NCBI GenBank assembly: GCA_016290325.1
Contig: JAEETL010000004.1
Location: 1 to 64,000, forward strand
Length of the DNA stretch: 64,000 nucleotides
Source of the DNA: Muribaculaceae bacterium
Lineage (GTDB): Bacteria > Bacteroidota > Bacteroidia > Bacteroidales > Muribaculaceae
Direction: 5' to 3'
In this document: positions 23,879 to 32,193 of the stretch, one piece after another
How the letters are laid out: every line of letters starts with the position of its first letter
How positions within the stretch are numbered: the stretch's first letter is position 1
Notes under the pieces: model-generated
Told to the model about the DNA's origin: nothing
The model's input: the letters and a program-made list of their open reading frames with translations, nothing else
Databases searched by the model: none
Translations under genes and position numbers: made by a program

Positions 23879-25900
23879 CTAGAATTCAAAGCCGAGGTTG
23901 ATGTAAATGGAGACTTGCTTGGTGAAGTTGCTCCAACTCAATGAACCACCCAAGGGGCCGAAAAGGCTATTGTAATAGTAGGCCAACTGGGTGCCCCAGA
24001 TGGGTTTGCCGTCAAAGATGTCCTCAAGTTTGTCGTTCTGCTCTGCTACATGTCCCTTGACCATGAGGTAGTGCTCCTTGTATAGGCGCTGTTGCACTTT
24101 GAAGCCCGCAACCAGCAGTTTAGTGTCCATGACGTGGCAGTGGCCAAAGCCTGAGAAGGGCAGCTGTTGGGCATAATAGATGCCACTGCGGTTGCCACCC
24201 ATCATGTTCATGATGGTAGCGGTCATGTCCTTGCCGAACAACAGCCGGCCATAGGCCATGGGCTGAAGATGAGTCGTGCTGGTGAGCGGCATGGTCATGC
24301 GCCAACTGGCAGCCACCTCGCTGAGCCCGACGTGACCTTTCCATTGAGCGAAATTGTCGGTGTAATAGGCATAGCGCGCCTCGGCTCGCATACCCTTGCG
24401 GGTGAAGTACCAGTGGTCCTCGGTGTTGTACTGTGCGCTGGCGTGGTAATTGAAGTAGTACTCGTTTTTCTGGAAATCGCTGACGCTGTAGGCGCTGTTC
24501 AGGACATCATAGTGGTGGTAATGCTCCCATGCAATGCCCAGGTCAACGTTCAGGTTGAGCGCATCAAATGAGCATAGTGTCGCATTAGCCTTCTGATAGA
24601 TGAACTTCAGGTTATCTGAGCGGTGTTTGCCCTGATACAAGTCGATATTCTCGTGCCAGATTTCGTAGGAAAGCCCGATTGTGCGGTGTGGTTTGGGAAT
24701 CATGTTCCAAGCCAGGCGGCCCATGGTGCGCTTACCCAAACGGAGCGTGAGGTCTAGAGTCTTGTCCAGCTTGTTACCGAAGTAATAGGTCGCACCGATT
24801 TGTGCGGCAACCAGTTCCTCGTTGTCATATCGCAAGCCGACGCTCGCCTTGATGGAGTTTTTGGCATTCTCCTCGTTGACAAGTTTGCCCGCCTGGGTGT
24901 TGTCGATGTCGCTCAGCTGGATGATGCTGTAGTTGGGCCTGTAGTCAGCAGGAACGCCCACCTTTTCCTTCAGTATCATGATGGAGTCCATTTGGGCTCT
25001 TGTCGCCTCTTCTCCACGCTTGATGAGTTCCTTGATAGCCGAGTTGTAGAAGTGGGCAGCCGAATAGCCCCTCACGGGCACACGGATGATGAGGTCGCAA
25101 TACTTGTCATTCTCATCGCTGCGGTTGTGGATGTCGGCTCCCATCGAACGTTCCAGAATATCTGACGTGGAGTAGTATTTATCATTCAGGCCCAGGTCGA
25201 TCTTGACGCCAATGACGATGTCGGCGCCCATCTTGCGCGCCAGGTCAGCGGGGAAGTTGTTCTTGGTGCCGCCGTCAACGAGGATATAAGGATCCATTCT
25301 CACGGGAGCGAATACGCCAGGCACTGCCATACTCGCGCGGATGGATCTGGCCAGTGAGCCGTGGTCGAGCACCACCTCGCTGTCGCTGACCAAGTCGGTG
25401 GCGATGCAGCCGAAGGGGCGGGGCAGTGACTTGAAGTCGATGTCCTCGGGCTGGCGCAAGAAGTGTCGCAAGGTCTTTTCGACGTTGATGCCACGGATGA
25501 AACCTCCTGCCAATGTGTCCTGGCTTTTGTCCAAAAACAGGCGGTAGTCAAAGAGGTAGATATTCTGTTTTTCACGTTCGTCGAGCGTCTGGTTTCTCAT
25601 CGACAAGCGGTCACGCAGGATGTCGCCCCAGTCCATGCTGTTGATGATGGATTCGATGTCTGTGGCATCATAGCCCACGGCATACATGCCGCCAATGATG
25701 CTACCCATCGACGTGCCGGTGACCATGTCGATGGGGATGCCGGCCTCTTCCAGCACCTTGAGGGCGCCAATGTGAATGGTACCCATGGCACCGCCACCAC
25801 ACAGCACGACTGCGACCTTTTTACGCTCGGTAGCCATTGGCTGGGCAACAAGACTGACAATGGCCAGCAAGAGTATAAGAGACGTGATAAGTCGTTTCAT
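23879..25900 (-). CDS. Patatin-like phospholipase with outer-membrane barrel (PlpD/BamA-like)
   Basis: A 673-residue secreted protein. After the signal peptide (MKRLITSLILLLAIVSLVAQ) comes a patatin domain: oxyanion GGGAMGTIHIGAL, nucleophile GTSMGS, and catalytic Asp in VDGGTKNNFP (about residues 30-250). After a linker (about 330-370) the C-terminal half has alternating beta-strand sequence ending in FEF, as in type Vd patatin autotransporters. It probably deacylates phospholipids at the outer membrane or after secretion. The start at 25900 was chosen because the -7 element lies at 25922-25929. It is convergent with pldA: two phospholipases side by side. Confidence 0.85.
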   Translation of the reverse strand: MKRLITSLILLLAIVSLVAQPMATERKKVAVVLCGGGAMGTIHIGALKVLEEAGIPIDMVTGTSMGSIIGGMYAVGYDATDIESIINSMDWGDILRDRLSMRNQTLDEREKQNIYLFDYRLFLDKSQDTLAGGFIRGINVEKTLRHFLRQPEDIDFKSLPRPFGCIATDLVSDSEVVLDHGSLARSIRASMAVPGVFAPVRMDPYILVDGGTKNNFPADLARKMGADIVIGVKIDLGLNDKYYSTSDILERSMGADIHNRSDENDKYCDLIIRVPVRGYSAAHFYNSAIKELIKRGEEATRAQMDSIMILKEKVGVPADYRPNYSIIQLSDIDNTQAGKLVNEENAKNSIKASVGLRYDNEELVAAQIGATYYFGNKLDKTLDLTLRLGKRTMGRLAWNMIPKPHRTIGLSYEIWHENIDLYQGKHRSDNLKFIYQKANATLCSFDALNLNVDLGIAWEHYHHYDVLNSAYSVSDFQKNEYYFNYHASAQYNTEDHWYFTRKGMRAEARYAYYTDNFAQWKGHVGLSEVAASWRMTMPLTSTTHLQPMAYGRLLFGKDMTATIMNMMGGNRSGIYYAQQLPFSGFGHCHVMDTKLLVAGFKVQQRLYKEHYLMVKGHVAEQNDKLEDIFDGKPIWGTQLAYYYNSLFGPLGGSLSWSNFTKQVSIYINLGFEF

Positions 25901-25921
25901 AAAAAGTTCTGATTTTTTTTG

Positions 25922-25929
25922 CAAAATTA
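25922..25929 (-). promoter_or_regulatory. -7 element of patatin gene
   Basis: TAATTTTG on the reverse strand, 21 bases before the ATG at 25900. Confidence 0.5.
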
Positions 25930-25952
25930 AGTGTTTTTCCGCTATTAATAGT

Positions 25953-25960
25953 TACCTTTG
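25953..25960 (+). promoter_or_regulatory. -7 element of rfbB
   Basis: TACCTTTG on the forward strand, 28 bases before the ATG at 25989; divergent from the patatin promoter. Confidence 0.55.
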
Positions 25961-25988
25961 TAAACTAAATCAAACCTCTATTGCAATT

Positions 25989-27188
25989 ATGAAGACTTAT
26001 CTCGTGACTGGAGCTGCCGGGTTTATCGGCTCAAATTTTGTGAAATATATCCTTGACAAGTATGGCGATAACATCGAGGTTATCATCCTCGACGCGCTGA
26101 CCTATGCAGGCAACCTCGCCTCCATCAAGAATGAGCTGGAGTTACCCAATGTGACCTTCATCCGTGGTGATGTGGGTGACCGCGAACTGGTGCAGGGCAT
26201 CATGCGTGACAACGACGTGGATTATATCGTCAACTTTGCGGCCGAGAGCCATGTGGACCGCAGCATCACCAATCCGCGCCTGTTCCTGGAGACCAATATC
26301 CTGGGCACACAAAACATGCTCGACTGCGCCCGCGACGCTTGGTTTACCGGTAAGGACGCACAGGGACACAACACCTACGCCCCAGGCAAGAAATACCTCC
26401 AGATCTCGACCGATGAAGTCTATGGCTCGCTCGCTAAGGACTTTGACGAGCCCCAGCCGCTGGAACTGGGCGACGACGTGCGCGAGGTGATCGAGGGTCG
26501 CACCGACCTCAAGACCTACGGCCGCCATTTCTTCACCGAGGAGACTCCGCTGGCGCCCCGCTCGCCCTATTCGGCCAGCAAGACTAGCGCCGACCTCATT
26601 ACCATGGCCTATCACGAGACCTACGGCTTGCCCGTCAACATCACCCGCTGCAGTAACAACTACGGCCCCTATCACTTCCCCGAGAAACTCATCCCGCTCA
26701 TCATCAAGAACATCCTCGAGGGCAAGAAACTGCCCGTCTATGGCAAGGGCGAGAATGTGCGCGACTGGCTCTATGTCGAGGACCACTGCAAGGGCATCGA
26801 CCTGGTGTTGCGTCATGGCACCGTGGGTGAGGTGTATAACATCGGCGGCTTTAACGAGGAGAGCAACATCAACATCGTCAAGCAGGTCATCGCCATCATC
26901 GCCCGCATCATGCGCGAGGAGCCAGAGTATCAGCAGCTGCTCAAGTGCAACGTTGAGGATATCAACAATGACCTCATTGAGTTTGTCACCGACCGTCCTG
27001 GCCACGACATGCGCTATGCCATCGACCCCAGCAAAATCGCTCGCGAACTCGGTTGGTACCCTGAGACACCCTTCACCGAAGGAATTGAAAAAACCATTCG
27101 CTGGAACCTCGACCATCAGCCCTGGGTGAACAGCGTCACTAGCGGCGACTACCAGCGCTACTACGAGGAAATGTACGGCAACCGATAG
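25989..27188 (+). CDS. rfbB: dTDP-glucose 4,6-dehydratase
   Basis: A 399-residue short-chain dehydrogenase-type enzyme. It has the NAD-binding GAAGFIGSN motif, AAESHVDRSI, the STDEVYG catalytic Asp-Glu pair, and the YSASK catalytic Tyr/Lys. It converts dTDP-glucose to dTDP-4-keto-6-deoxyglucose for rhamnose and related surface sugars. An insertion (about residues 145-180, acidic, between STDEVYG and YSASK) makes it longer than the roughly 355-residue proteobacterial enzyme, as in other Bacteroidetes copies. rfbA, rfbC and rfbD are not adjacent. Confidence 0.93.
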   Translation: MKTYLVTGAAGFIGSNFVKYILDKYGDNIEVIILDALTYAGNLASIKNELELPNVTFIRGDVGDRELVQGIMRDNDVDYIVNFAAESHVDRSITNPRLFLETNILGTQNMLDCARDAWFTGKDAQGHNTYAPGKKYLQISTDEVYGSLAKDFDEPQPLELGDDVREVIEGRTDLKTYGRHFFTEETPLAPRSPYSASKTSADLITMAYHETYGLPVNITRCSNNYGPYHFPEKLIPLIIKNILEGKKLPVYGKGENVRDWLYVEDHCKGIDLVLRHGTVGEVYNIGGFNEESNINIVKQVIAIIARIMREEPEYQQLLKCNVEDINNDLIEFVTDRPGHDMRYAIDPSKIARELGWYPETPFTEGIEKTIRWNLDHQPWVNSVTSGDYQRYYEEMYGNR

Positions 27189-27206
27189 ATGTGGTAACAG
27201 GACGAT

Positions 27207-27434
27207 ATGAGGTACCGGGTGGTTTTTGAATATCAGACCGAGGACGGTGCGATGAGCGATGTCTATAACTGCAAGGACGAGCAGTCGGCAATGGACAAGT
27301 TTGCCGAACTGAAAGATAGCCTTGAGCATGCCATCGACCCCGGCAGTTGTGAGGTGGTTGACGAGCCTGAGCATTACAGCCTGATTAACCGCGAGGCAGG
27401 CTTTTATGGCTACGTGCGCCTGCTGATTGACTAA
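27207..27434 (+). CDS. Small hypothetical protein (75 residues)
   Basis: Starts 18 bases after rfbB and ends overlapping the response-regulator stop codon by four bases. The product is acidic, without signal peptide, membrane segment or a motif I recognise; it has a beta-type start (MRYRVVFEYQTEDG) and an alpha-helical middle, like a small ferredoxin-fold domain. Codon use and lack of frame breaks favour a real gene, possibly cotranscribed with rfbB. Function unknown. Confidence 0.6.
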   Translation: MRYRVVFEYQTEDGAMSDVYNCKDEQSAMDKFAELKDSLEHAIDPGSCEVVDEPEHYSLINREAGFYGYVRLLID

Positions 27435-28144
27435 TCGCTGGTGATGAGTTTGTAGCCGATGCCGCGCACGTTGACGATGCGTAGCGACGGGTCTTGGGCC
27501 AGGCGGTGGCGCAGTTTGGTGATAAACACATGCAGACTCTTGTTATTGAAGAAACTGTCATCCCCCCACAGTTCCAACAGCAGCGATTTGGACGTGACCA
27601 CTTCGCTGGGGTGTTGGCACAGGCGGTGTAGGATTTCGCTCTCGCGGTAGGACAGTTCAATTCGTGTGCCCGTCGGTACATGGGTCAGCCGCTGGATGAC
27701 AGCATCAAAGAGGTATTGCCCGATGTTGAAGCGGGTGTCTGCGGTGGTCGCTTCGGCCTGCGGAGCAACGGTGCATGCCCGTCCCAGTAGAGCCTTGATG
27801 CGCACGATGAGTTCCTGCATCCCGAAAGGCTTCTTCAGGTAATCGTTGGCCCCCATTTCAAATCCGTGTACGACATCATTGACTGCCGAGCGAGCCGTCA
27901 GGAAGATGACGGGTGTCTGCTGGTCTGTCTTGCGGATGCGGCGCACGAGTTCATAACCGTCGAGGCGCGGCATCATCACGTCGGCAACGAGCACATCGGG
28001 TTTGTAGGCTTCCAACATGCTCAATGCCTCCTCTCCGTCGCTTGCCACGTTGACGCTGAATCCTTGACCTTCCAGGGTGTCCTTGATGATCATCGCCAGG
28101 GTGCGCTCGTCCTCGGCCAGCAATATCTTGATAGTCTCGTTCAT
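27431..28144 (-). CDS. rprY: OmpR-family response regulator (RprY-like)
   Basis: A 237-residue regulator. The receiver domain (about 6-120) has the acidic pair DE, phospho-acceptor Asp in VLVADVMMPRLDGYEL, Thr in FLTARS and Lys in KKPF. The C-terminal winged helix (about 140-235) has SYRESEILHRLC and LRHRLAQDPSLRIVNVRG. It overlaps the kinase gene by four bases and is its partner. RprX/RprY of Bacteroides fragilis is the closest named system I recall; the assignment is tentative. Confidence 0.85.
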   Translation of the reverse strand: MNETIKILLAEDERTLAMIIKDTLEGQGFSVNVASDGEEALSMLEAYKPDVLVADVMMPRLDGYELVRRIRKTDQQTPVIFLTARSAVNDVVHGFEMGANDYLKKPFGMQELIVRIKALLGRACTVAPQAEATTADTRFNIGQYLFDAVIQRLTHVPTGTRIELSYRESEILHRLCQHPSEVVTSKSLLLELWGDDSFFNNKSLHVFITKLRHRLAQDPSLRIVNVRGIGYKLITSD

Positions 28145-29589
28145 GCCATATCAATCGTGAATGTCGTTCCTTTACCCTTAGTGCTGGTAACGTTGATGCT
28201 CCAACCATGCTTCTCGACCATCGTCTTGACGTAGAACAGTCCCAAGCCGTAACCTTTGACATTGTGCACATCTCCAGTGGGCACCCGATAGAACTTGTCG
28301 TAGATGTGCGGCAGTTTGTCGGGGGCAATGCCTGTGCCGTGGTCACTGATACTGATGCTGCCAGGCGATGCGGTGATATCGACACGGGCCTCATCGGGAG
28401 AGTATTTGATAGCGTTGTCGATGAGGTTGTTCAGGATGTTGCTCAAGTGTGAACGGTCTGCTTGAAAGGTCAAGCCCTCCGGCTCGATGTGCGTCGTGAT
28501 GATGACGGGCTTATCGGCCTTGAGTTGCTGTTGTTCGATGATGGGCTGCAGGAGGCTGGAGATATCTACGGCCTCAATGTTGAGTTTGAACTGGCGCCGC
28601 CTCTCCATACTCATCGACAGGATTTGCTCGACCATGCCGCTCAAGCGTTCCAACTGCTGCCGGCACAGGTTCAGGTAATGGTGGCGCTTCTGCTCATCGG
28701 CCTGCTCACCGAAGTTGAGCAGGGCATCGTTGGCTGCATAGGCCACAGCGATGGGCGTTTTCAGTTCGTGGGTGATGTTGTTGGTGAAGTCGCTCTTCAT
28801 CTCGTCGAGGGTGCGTTGCTTCAGGATGGTCTTTATCAGAAAATAGAATGCCAGTCCCAGCAGTAGCACAATGAGCGCTGATGCCGTCAAGATGCCCGCC
28901 ATCTCGCGCAGGACCAGCCCAGTGGTAGGCTCGATGGTGAGTTCATAACGGCCATAATCGGTCCAGTTATAGACATAATGCCGCGCGTTTTTACTGGGGA
29001 CATATCCTGCTGTCGCATAGTTAAAGACCGTGTCGGTCTTGATGCACAACAACTGGTGGTCTCCGCTCAGTCCCAGTTGCTGCAGTCCTGCCGTTAGCAG
29101 GGTGTCATATTTCTCATATCGTGTCCCCTCAAAACGGTCAACGCCCAGATGTAGGCCCTGCTGAATCATCGTTGCCAGTTCCTCGACCGAAATCTGGTCT
29201 TCAAGCATGTGCATGAAGGCATCTTCATCATTTGCTGTGCGATCACCTTCGGCCTGAGGGCTGGAACGCAGGATGACACCTGTGGATTGCTGATACTTGG
29301 TGCCATCCATGGTGACATGGGTCGTGGTTGTGGCTTTAGCCGTCAGGCTGCCGTCTTCTCCCACTCCGGCGCTCACGTCCATCACACCGTGAGGCCCGTT
29401 GTCCTCGATGCTCTTGAGACGCAGAAAAACCTCCTTGAGGTCGGCAACACGCATAGCCTCCTTGATGTCGTTGTCCATCTGCTCGCCTATGGTAAAGTGC
29501 AATTGCTCCAGCCAATAGGCCTGATAAGCAGCGACTCCCAAGAGCGCCACGATCACCAGTACCGCGATATATTTCAGTTTCACGTTCAT
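28141..29589 (-). CDS. rprX: Sensor histidine kinase (RprX-like)
   Basis: A 482-residue kinase: N-terminal membrane helix (about 7-25), periplasmic sensor region (about 26-235), second helix (about 240-262), HisKA with the phospho-accepting His in NNITHELKTPIAVAYA, and HATPase with NLIDNAIKYS, DHGTGI and GYGLGL. No HAMP domain is evident. The start at 29589 fits the TATTTTTG element at 29596-29603, which would make the message almost leaderless. Divergent from an outer-membrane barrel gene that could be a target. Confidence 0.88.
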   Translation of the reverse strand: MNVKLKYIAVLVIVALLGVAAYQAYWLEQLHFTIGEQMDNDIKEAMRVADLKEVFLRLKSIEDNGPHGVMDVSAGVGEDGSLTAKATTTTHVTMDGTKYQQSTGVILRSSPQAEGDRTANDEDAFMHMLEDQISVEELATMIQQGLHLGVDRFEGTRYEKYDTLLTAGLQQLGLSGDHQLLCIKTDTVFNYATAGYVPSKNARHYVYNWTDYGRYELTIEPTTGLVLREMAGILTASALIVLLLGLAFYFLIKTILKQRTLDEMKSDFTNNITHELKTPIAVAYAANDALLNFGEQADEQKRHHYLNLCRQQLERLSGMVEQILSMSMERRRQFKLNIEAVDISSLLQPIIEQQQLKADKPVIITTHIEPEGLTFQADRSHLSNILNNLIDNAIKYSPDEARVDITASPGSISISDHGTGIAPDKLPHIYDKFYRVPTGDVHNVKGYGLGLFYVKTMVEKHGWSINVTSTKGKGTTFTIDMA

Positions 29590-29595
29590 CACCCG

Positions 29596-29603
29596 CAAAA
29601 ATA
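29596..29603 (-). promoter_or_regulatory. -7 element of rprX-rprY operon
   Basis: TATTTTTG on the reverse strand, only 6 bases before the ATG at 29589: a nearly leaderless start. Confidence 0.5.
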
Positions 29604-29702
29604 CACAAATTACCCATTAGTCATCAACTCCGTTAAGACTAAATAAGTTTTCGGTTAAGTCTTGGTAAGTCGGCGTGTGGCAAGTGTGATGTTGATAACT
29701 GA

Positions 29703-29710
29703 TAATTTTG
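29703..29710 (+). promoter_or_regulatory. -7 element of the OMP barrel gene
   Basis: TAATTTTG on the forward strand, 27 bases before the ATG at 29738. Confidence 0.5.
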
Positions 29711-29737
29711 CGGCCGAAATGTAACAACTAATGATTT

Positions 29738-31951
29738 ATGGATACAATGGTGAAAATCGTAATGGTGATGGTAGCCGTGATGGCTACAGCAAGTGGCATG
29801 GCCCAAGATACCGTTGCACAAGACAGCGTGGCCACGGAGTGTGGCGACACATTGCAGTTGCAGGACGTGGAGGTGGTGACCATGCGCCAACTGGTCAAGA
29901 CGCAGGACGACCGCGTGAGTTACAACGTCCAGGCCGACCCCGAGGCGCGCACGAGCACCGTGCTCGACATGCTGCGCCGTGTGCCGCTGGTGAGCGTTGA
30001 CGGCCAGGACAACGTGCGGGTCAATGGCAGCGGAAGTTTTAAAATATACAAGAACGGCCACCCTGACCCTGCTTTATCATCCAACCCTAAGGAAGTGCTG
30101 CGGGCCATGCCGGCGAGTGTGATCAAGCGCATCGAGGTCATTACCGAGCCTGGAGCCCGCTACGATGCCGAAGGCGCGACGGCAATTTTAAATATCGTCA
30201 CTGTCGAGGGCGTCCACATCGAGGGCGTGAACGGCACCGCGTCAGCGTCAATCAACACCTTCGGATCGCCCAACGCCAGTGCCTATGTCGCCGCCCGGGC
30301 GGGTAAATTCACCCTCGGAACAACAGCATTTTACCAGAAACAGATGCATCGCCAGTTTTCCGGTGTGGACGAGACTTGGACGACCTATAAGGACACGGGC
30401 ACCACGATGTATAATCGCTACCGTAACGAGCAACCCGCTTGGGTTTATAACATTAGTCTGAATGCCAGCCTTGAAATTGATTCGCTGAACCTGATTACGG
30501 CGTCCTTCGGCGGTTACCGCTACGGTCTGAATATCTACGGCGACAGCCACATTGAGTGTCATGATGCGGCAGGGCAGTTGATCACGTCCTATGACAACCC
30601 TTTCAACGTGCCGCAGTATGGCTTCATGTCGTGGAACGGCCGTGCTGATTGGGAGCACCGCACCAGCCGCAAAGACGAAGTCCTGACCGCCTCCTACATG
30701 TTCTCGACAACGGGCCAGCACGAGGAGCAATACGACTCGCTCATCAACCTGGTCAATCCGCCGTTTGACTACACGGCCTACAGCAAGTGGGGCAAGGAAC
30801 GCTTCATCGAGCACACATGGCAACTCGACTACCAGTTGCCGCTATGGACGCATCACCTGCTGGAGGTGGGTGGCAAGTACATCCTGCGCCTGAACAAGAG
30901 CCACAACCGCATGCAGTATAACAGCGATGCTGAACTGGACACCGACACCCGCTTCAGGCACGACATGCACGTGGGTGCCGCCTATGCCTCATGGCGCTAC
31001 CAGGTGGGCGAATTTACCCTGCGTGCCGGGCTGCGCTACGAGTACAGCCACTACCGCGCCAGTTACCCCAATGGCGACGACGAGCCCTTCGGGCGCGACC
31101 TGCACGACGTGGTGCCCTCGGCGAGCGTGCACTGGCAACTGTCGCCGTTCAACAGCCTGCGCCTGTCGTGGGCGACGAGCCTTAGCCGCCCGGGCATACA
31201 ATACCTCAATCCTGCCGTGAGGCGCTATACGACGACGATAGAATATGGCAACCCGCACCTGTCGAGTGCCCGCAACAACATGGTGAGCATCAACTTCCAG
31301 CACACGGGCAACCGCTTGACCTTCAATGTCAAGCCGACGGTGACCATCACTAACAACCTCATTGGCACCTATCGCACAGTCCAGGACGGCATTGTCCACT
31401 TGACCAACAGCAATGACTGCCATTACCTGATGGCGGGCGTGGGGGGCTTTGTGCAGTGGATGATGACCACCAAGACCACTTTCTACATGAATGGGGAATT
31501 TTGTTACAAGCGCTACCGCAACCCCTCACAGGATTTGACCAACAGCGGGTGGGGCGGCAACCTGTATGCCCAACTCACGCAGCAGTTGCCGTGGCGGTTG
31601 CGCGCGACAGCGACCTGCATGTGGTATGGCATTGGCCATGACCAGCGCCACGTGTACGGCTATAGCACCATACCCCATCCGACCATCATGCTGGGGTTGT
31701 CACGCTCCTTCCTCAAGGACAACCGATTGACGGTGCGCCTGAGCGCTTATTCCATCATGCACAAGTACGAGGTGTCTAAGGGCTACATCACCCAGGGCGA
31801 CTATGTGAACCACGCCGTGGGCCACTTCAGCCAGCGCAATGTGCAGTTGTCGTTGAGTTATGCCTTCGGCTCCAGCAACACGAGCGTCAAGAAGACTGAC
31901 AAGACCGTTGAGAACGACGACCTGGTGGGCGGCTTGCGGAATGGAAATTGA
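29738..31951 (+). CDS. Outer membrane beta-barrel protein (OMP_b-brl_3, TonB-receptor-like)
   Basis: A 737-residue protein. After the signal peptide (MDTMVKIVMVMVAVMATASGMAQ) comes a plug-like domain (about 45-150) with RVSYNVQADPEARTSTVLDM and SVIKRIEVITEPGARYDAEG, typical of the OMP_b-brl_3 group. A large C-terminal barrel of aromatic alternating strands follows. It lacks the N-terminal carboxypeptidase-regulatory domain of SusC proteins and has no SusD partner nearby. Likely an outer-membrane transporter or sensor; substrate unknown. Divergent from the two-component genes, which may regulate it. Confidence 0.8.
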   Translation: MDTMVKIVMVMVAVMATASGMAQDTVAQDSVATECGDTLQLQDVEVVTMRQLVKTQDDRVSYNVQADPEARTSTVLDMLRRVPLVSVDGQDNVRVNGSGSFKIYKNGHPDPALSSNPKEVLRAMPASVIKRIEVITEPGARYDAEGATAILNIVTVEGVHIEGVNGTASASINTFGSPNASAYVAARAGKFTLGTTAFYQKQMHRQFSGVDETWTTYKDTGTTMYNRYRNEQPAWVYNISLNASLEIDSLNLITASFGGYRYGLNIYGDSHIECHDAAGQLITSYDNPFNVPQYGFMSWNGRADWEHRTSRKDEVLTASYMFSTTGQHEEQYDSLINLVNPPFDYTAYSKWGKERFIEHTWQLDYQLPLWTHHLLEVGGKYILRLNKSHNRMQYNSDAELDTDTRFRHDMHVGAAYASWRYQVGEFTLRAGLRYEYSHYRASYPNGDDEPFGRDLHDVVPSASVHWQLSPFNSLRLSWATSLSRPGIQYLNPAVRRYTTTIEYGNPHLSSARNNMVSINFQHTGNRLTFNVKPTVTITNNLIGTYRTVQDGIVHLTNSNDCHYLMAGVGGFVQWMMTTKTTFYMNGEFCYKRYRNPSQDLTNSGWGGNLYAQLTQQLPWRLRATATCMWYGIGHDQRHVYGYSTIPHPTIMLGLSRSFLKDNRLTVRLSAYSIMHKYEVSKGYITQGDYVNHAVGHFSQRNVQLSLSYAFGSSNTSVKKTDKTVENDDLVGGLRNGN

Positions 31952-32123
31952 GGCGTGACGGCTCTGTGCAAGTTGGACGCTTGCAATCCCTCGACTGGGT
32001 AATGGGGTGTTGCTGCGAGGGTACCACAACATACTTGCCGAGTGACGGAGGTGAAGGGTTGGCAGGTGGGGTGACGATTTGTCACTTTAACGTTGATTGA
32101 ATAACAATGGCATATTATTTGAG

Positions 32124-32151
32124 GTGGAGTGGGACAGAGACCTCGCTCCAC
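32124..32151 (+). promoter_or_regulatory. Hairpin in htpG leader
   Basis: GTGGAGTG (32124-32131) pairs with CGCTCCAC (32144-32151), one U-G pair, 12-base loop, 42 bases before the htpG ATG. A regulatory role (for example temperature response) is only a possibility; no consensus promoter is clear here. Confidence 0.3.
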
Positions 32152-32193
32152 ACCACATTATACTGACAATATAAAACTAAACTAAAAAATATT

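Noticed and set aside
26142-27374. 410-codon frame antisense to rfbB
   Set aside because: Shadow of a conserved gene with strong codon bias; no promoter or family motif.
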